Under the pieces are notes generated by a model. The model worked only from the letters and a program-made list of their open reading frames with translations, was not told where the DNA came from and did no database searches. Below, piece after piece: positions 61,224 through 64,000 of a stretch of 64,000 bases of DNA (position 1 is the stretch's first letter; each line of letters opens with the position of its first letter). The stretch is from Uranotaenia lowii (Eukaryota; Arthropoda; Insecta; Diptera; Culicidae). A program made the translations under genes and the position numbers. The stretch is taken from positions 187,757,802 to 187,821,801 of the forward strand of contig NC_073693.1 of NCBI RefSeq assembly GCF_029784155.1. The letters are read 5' to 3'.

Positions 61224-61410
61224 TGTAGTATCGTACTACTGATGACAACCCCGTGAATAACACCTCAGAGTACAACCCTGTAAATAACCACATCCATACA
61301 CATATACGTGGTTACGTTGAACGCGAGGAACAACGAGTAACGGCACCTAGCCATCGGGGAGTCAGTCGTGTTCGGTACGAGCCACCAGCAGGACGCTGCT
61401 AGACACTACA
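61224..61410 (+). repeat. LARD 3' LTR
   Basis: 187 bp, one C longer than the 5' LTR and otherwise identical. Followed directly by ACTAC, the target duplication. Confidence 0.92.
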
Positions 61411-61415
61411 ACTAC

Positions 61416-62152
61416 ATGTTTGCGCCTAAATGTAGATACCAAAACAGTCATCTTTATATTTGAAATATGGGTTGAAAATTTTCCACAATGTTCTACCTGC
61501 CAAGCCAACAGCTTACTGTCAGCTCATGCTTTTTGTAAATGTAGACTGCCAAGCAACAGCATCTCGGTGGCGTGGATTCTCGGGAAATGAAAATTGAATG
61601 AATTCTACCAAACAGCATAAGCGCCGAAAGTGTAGTCGAAAGTCGCACTCTGCTGTGTGAATATTAAACCATCTTTCCTCGCTCTGTTGAATTATTCCGT
61701 GTAGCGCAAATATGCTTTCATCATGTTTATACTCTTTAACTTGAAAACATATTTCATGCCACCTTGCAGGCTTGGGTTTTGCGGTGCCTTTGTTATGCAG
61801 TTCAGTTATTCCTACTGTTTGGGGCAATGATATCTTACATACTCGCTGTGGACGTCTGACATCATGAACAATCAGATCCAAGCACAGCTCAAATAACATC
61901 TACTGGGAAAAAATACAACTATTAATGATAAACAATCATCGGAATGTGAAAATTTAAAGAGTTGTTCAACGATAGTCAGGTTGCCGTGGTTTGATAATAA
62001 AAGGGCGGGCCAAAGTATTGACAAGTAGCTTAATTTGATAGTAAGTTAGCATTAATCGGCACAAGATCGAGTGCAGATATTGAAATTTTTTTGAACAAAC
62101 TGTTTCGTGGATTTGGCGTAGTTTTAAAGTATTTATTAAGTATATTTTAAAA
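61416..62152. other. Stretch without recognised gene
   Basis: A 126-codon minus frame (61519-61899) in a moderately GC-richer patch has no domain I recognise. The first bases (TTTGCGCCTAAATGTAGA) faintly resemble the 51-kb element interior. Confidence 0.35.
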
Positions 62153-62208
62153 AGGGGTGATATTGATCGCCGGGGTAGCTTTGATCAACATGAAATTTTT
62201 TCACATAA
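62153..62208. repeat. End fragment of the GGGGTAACTTTGATC family, cut by a Helitron
   Basis: GGGGTGATATTGATCGCCGG, then GGGGTAGCTTTGATCAAC, matches the left end of the 51.0-kb element (GGGGTAACTTTGATCACCGG) and stops at the Helitron insertion point. Confidence 0.75.
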
Positions 62209-64000
62209 TCTATATATATAAAAAGTAATTTTCGTTTGTTTGTTTGTATGTTTGTCTTCAATAGGCTCAGCTGCCTTAAGAGCTAGAGAGCTGAAATTTG
62301 GCATGGGTGCTCATTAGGACCAGGAATGATGAAAAATGTTTTTAGATTTTCGGATGACCCCTTTTGAAGGCGGTCGTCCATTCAACAACGGTTTTATTCC
62401 CCCGAACCAAAAGTCATGGCACCCATTTTTTGAACCGACTTTCGTTTCCGTTCGTTTCGTTGGCGGGATTATTTTCACCATCATCATAGGCAGGCTATTA
62501 GAAACGACCATCCAGAGCTCACATGTACTGGATAGCAAATCAAAGCTTGCTCAGCATTAGAAATTTGAAAGTAAAAATTTTGGCGGGTGTTTTTTGTACC
62601 TTCTACTGTTCAAAGCACATGCTACCGTTACGAGATATTTGGATGCAATTATAAGCCTACATTTTGATTGGAAAATAAAACTAGCCTGTAGGAATATATT
62701 GACTTGAATAGTAGTGGCTTTCAAAGTGCTCTTCACCGCCGCTGGGGGGTTTTGAGGATCAACGATTTTTATATTTTTGGAATTCCTCATAGAGAAAGAA
62801 ATTTTTTTTAGATTCAGAGTTATAAGTTCAAGGCTGTGATTTTAACGCTCCAATTGGGATGTTAATGGGGGATTAGAAAATTGATAAGATAAATAAATTT
62901 GAGGTTTTGAGTTTTATACAATTTGATTTCACTGGCCAATTTCTAACTTTTGAGTTATCATTGATCTATTAATGGGATGTTTGTGTCCATGAAAAAAACA
63001 GAACTAAAAAAAACTTTTTTCATAATATAAAAATGGTGTTATCGGGATGATTTGCTTTCTAAAAGCTATTAGTTGAACTTTCAACATTTAAGGTAAACTA
63101 ATAATAAAACAGGGCGAAATTGAAAAGCGAAAAAATACTCACATGCAATTTAAAACATGCAAAGTGAGTTTTCAACATGCTTCAACAAAGTTTGGAGGTT
63201 TTTTAAGAAATTTCTAATTAAATGAAACTTAAATACACCATTTTACAGGGAGATCATCCATATTGAAAAGTGGGATGATCTTCAACAGATATTTTCATTA
63301 GATAGGGGATGGAAATAATAAAAAAGCAGTTTAATCTTTTGAAGATAAAACTATTCAGCCAAATCTATTCAAGCTTTCTAAAAAATGCTGGTTGTAAAAA
63401 ATGTTTTTCATGAAAGGATGAAGGATTGGGATGAAAATTTGTACACGAGAGTTTTGAGGCAATCAATTTCAGGTATTGAATTCAGTGTAAGGGGCCGGCA
63501 AAAGGTGGGCGTCCATATTAACGTTTCAATATTTTTGCAATATCGTCGTTACCATACGGATTGGGATGAAAATTGGCACGGTAATTTTCAGGGACGGACA
63601 ATCGATTATAGATGTCATATGTTTTGCCAGGGGTCTACGACAGGAGTCGTCCATTAGTTTTTTACTGCTTTTAGCAATATTGACGTTACCATGCAATAGA
63701 TTTCTTTGAAAGTTTGCGCATGGGAGTTTTGAGGGAAGGAAATTAATTTCAGATATCAAAGATTGTATAAGATGCCACCGAAAGGGGTTTAACTTTTTGG
63801 CAATAATTGCGTTGTTATGAAACTGTCGAGTCGAAATTCATACACGGGGGTTTTTTGGCACGTTCAATTGATTTCTGATTTAAAATTTAGTAGCAGACGA
63901 CAGAAAAGTGAACGTCCAATATTTTTGCAATAATAACAACAATGATTTCGGAAGTGCATCTGGAAAATGCTTGACAATTGGCGTATTCATACAACAAGTT
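62209..64000 (+). mobile_element. Third non-autonomous Helitron, 5' end to window edge
   Basis: The 5' terminus TCTATATATATAAAAAGTAA is preceded by A, the expected A|T insertion site. It is followed by TTTGTTTGTATGTTTGTC and an AGCTGAAATTTGGCATGGGT segment. It parallels the Helitron at 21365-24860 through about 63410. From about 63420 it has a different tandem core, with units of roughly 135 bp carrying ATTTTTGCAATAT, CGTTACCATACGG and GAGTTTTGAGG. The 3' end lies beyond the window. It has no RepHel gene here. Confidence 0.8.

Larger units (their letters stand above)
56761..61410 (+). mobile_element. Non-coding LTR retrotransposon (LARD-like)
   Basis: Two direct LTRs of 186 and 187 bp (56761-56946, 61224-61410) differ by a single C. 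They are flanked by a 5-bp duplication ACTAC (56756-56760, 61411-61415). The LTRs begin TGTAGT and end ACTACA. A purine run AAAAAAGGAAAG (61208-61219) just before the 3' LTR fits a polypurine tract. The 4.28-kb interior has no open frame over about 92 codons and no gag, protease, RT or integrase motif. This is the definition of a large retrotransposon derivative that depends on proteins from another element. Near-identical LTRs imply a young insertion. Orientation is inferred from the purine run. Confidence 0.88.

Noticed and set aside
61519..61899. 126-codon minus-strand frame near the third Helitron
   Set aside because: No recognised domain and no supporting splice or context evidence.

Overview
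This looks like an AT-rich, repeat-packed stretch of a dipteran genome, most likely a mosquito. The repertoire fits that: DD37E-type mariner transposases, RTE-like and R1-like non-LTR elements, a BEL/Pao element, Helitron ends of the 'ACACCGGGTCAGCTAG' type and several TA-target MITEs. I see no convincing host protein-coding gene, rRNA or intact tRNA in 64 kb. The window is either a transposon-filled intergenic region or a very large intron.

Layout. 1-1.2 kb: a broken DD37E mariner on the minus strand. 2.8-3.2 kb: a Harbinger-like MITE (copies also at 27.9 and 54.8 kb). 3.8-6.3 kb: a TA-flanked transposon with a second inverted-repeat element inside it. 8.9-11.0 kb: a 2.1-kb insertion flanked by a perfect 28-bp direct repeat. 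12.0-16.8 kb and 44.4-49.8 kb: two large elements sharing 'CCCGAGCAGACTTT' ends but with different-looking interiors that contain exon-like stretches. 18.1-20.3 kb: an RTE-like LINE missing its catalytic RT motif, abutting a Helitron 3' end, then a 524-bp perfect (TA)n, then the 5' part of a second Helitron (to 26.1 kb). That Helitron carries a mariner, which itself carries a 901-bp MITE. 28.3-34.8 kb: a complete but mutated BEL/Pao retrotransposon with both LTRs and a 5-bp target duplication. 37.9-40.3 kb: the 3' end of an R1-like LINE with an unusual hairpin-rich 3' tail and a minisatellite. 40.5-41.6 kb: a second RTE-like fragment. 42.4-43.1 kb: a hAT-type MITE with an 8-bp duplication. 50.7-53.5 kb: nested fold-back elements. 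56.8-61.4 kb: a non-coding LTR element (LARD-like) whose two LTRs differ by one base. 62.2 kb to the end: the 5' part of a third Helitron.

The pieces form a layered insertion record. Empty sites can be read for several insertions: MITE in mariner in Helitron, a hairpin in a palindromic element, and a Helitron in a MITE. Every coding element is damaged. The LARD looks like the youngest insertion because its LTRs are almost identical. The most interesting items are the LARD, the R1-like 3' tail whose stems appear to covary, the large elements with shared ends but different interiors, and the 28-bp-flanked insertion.
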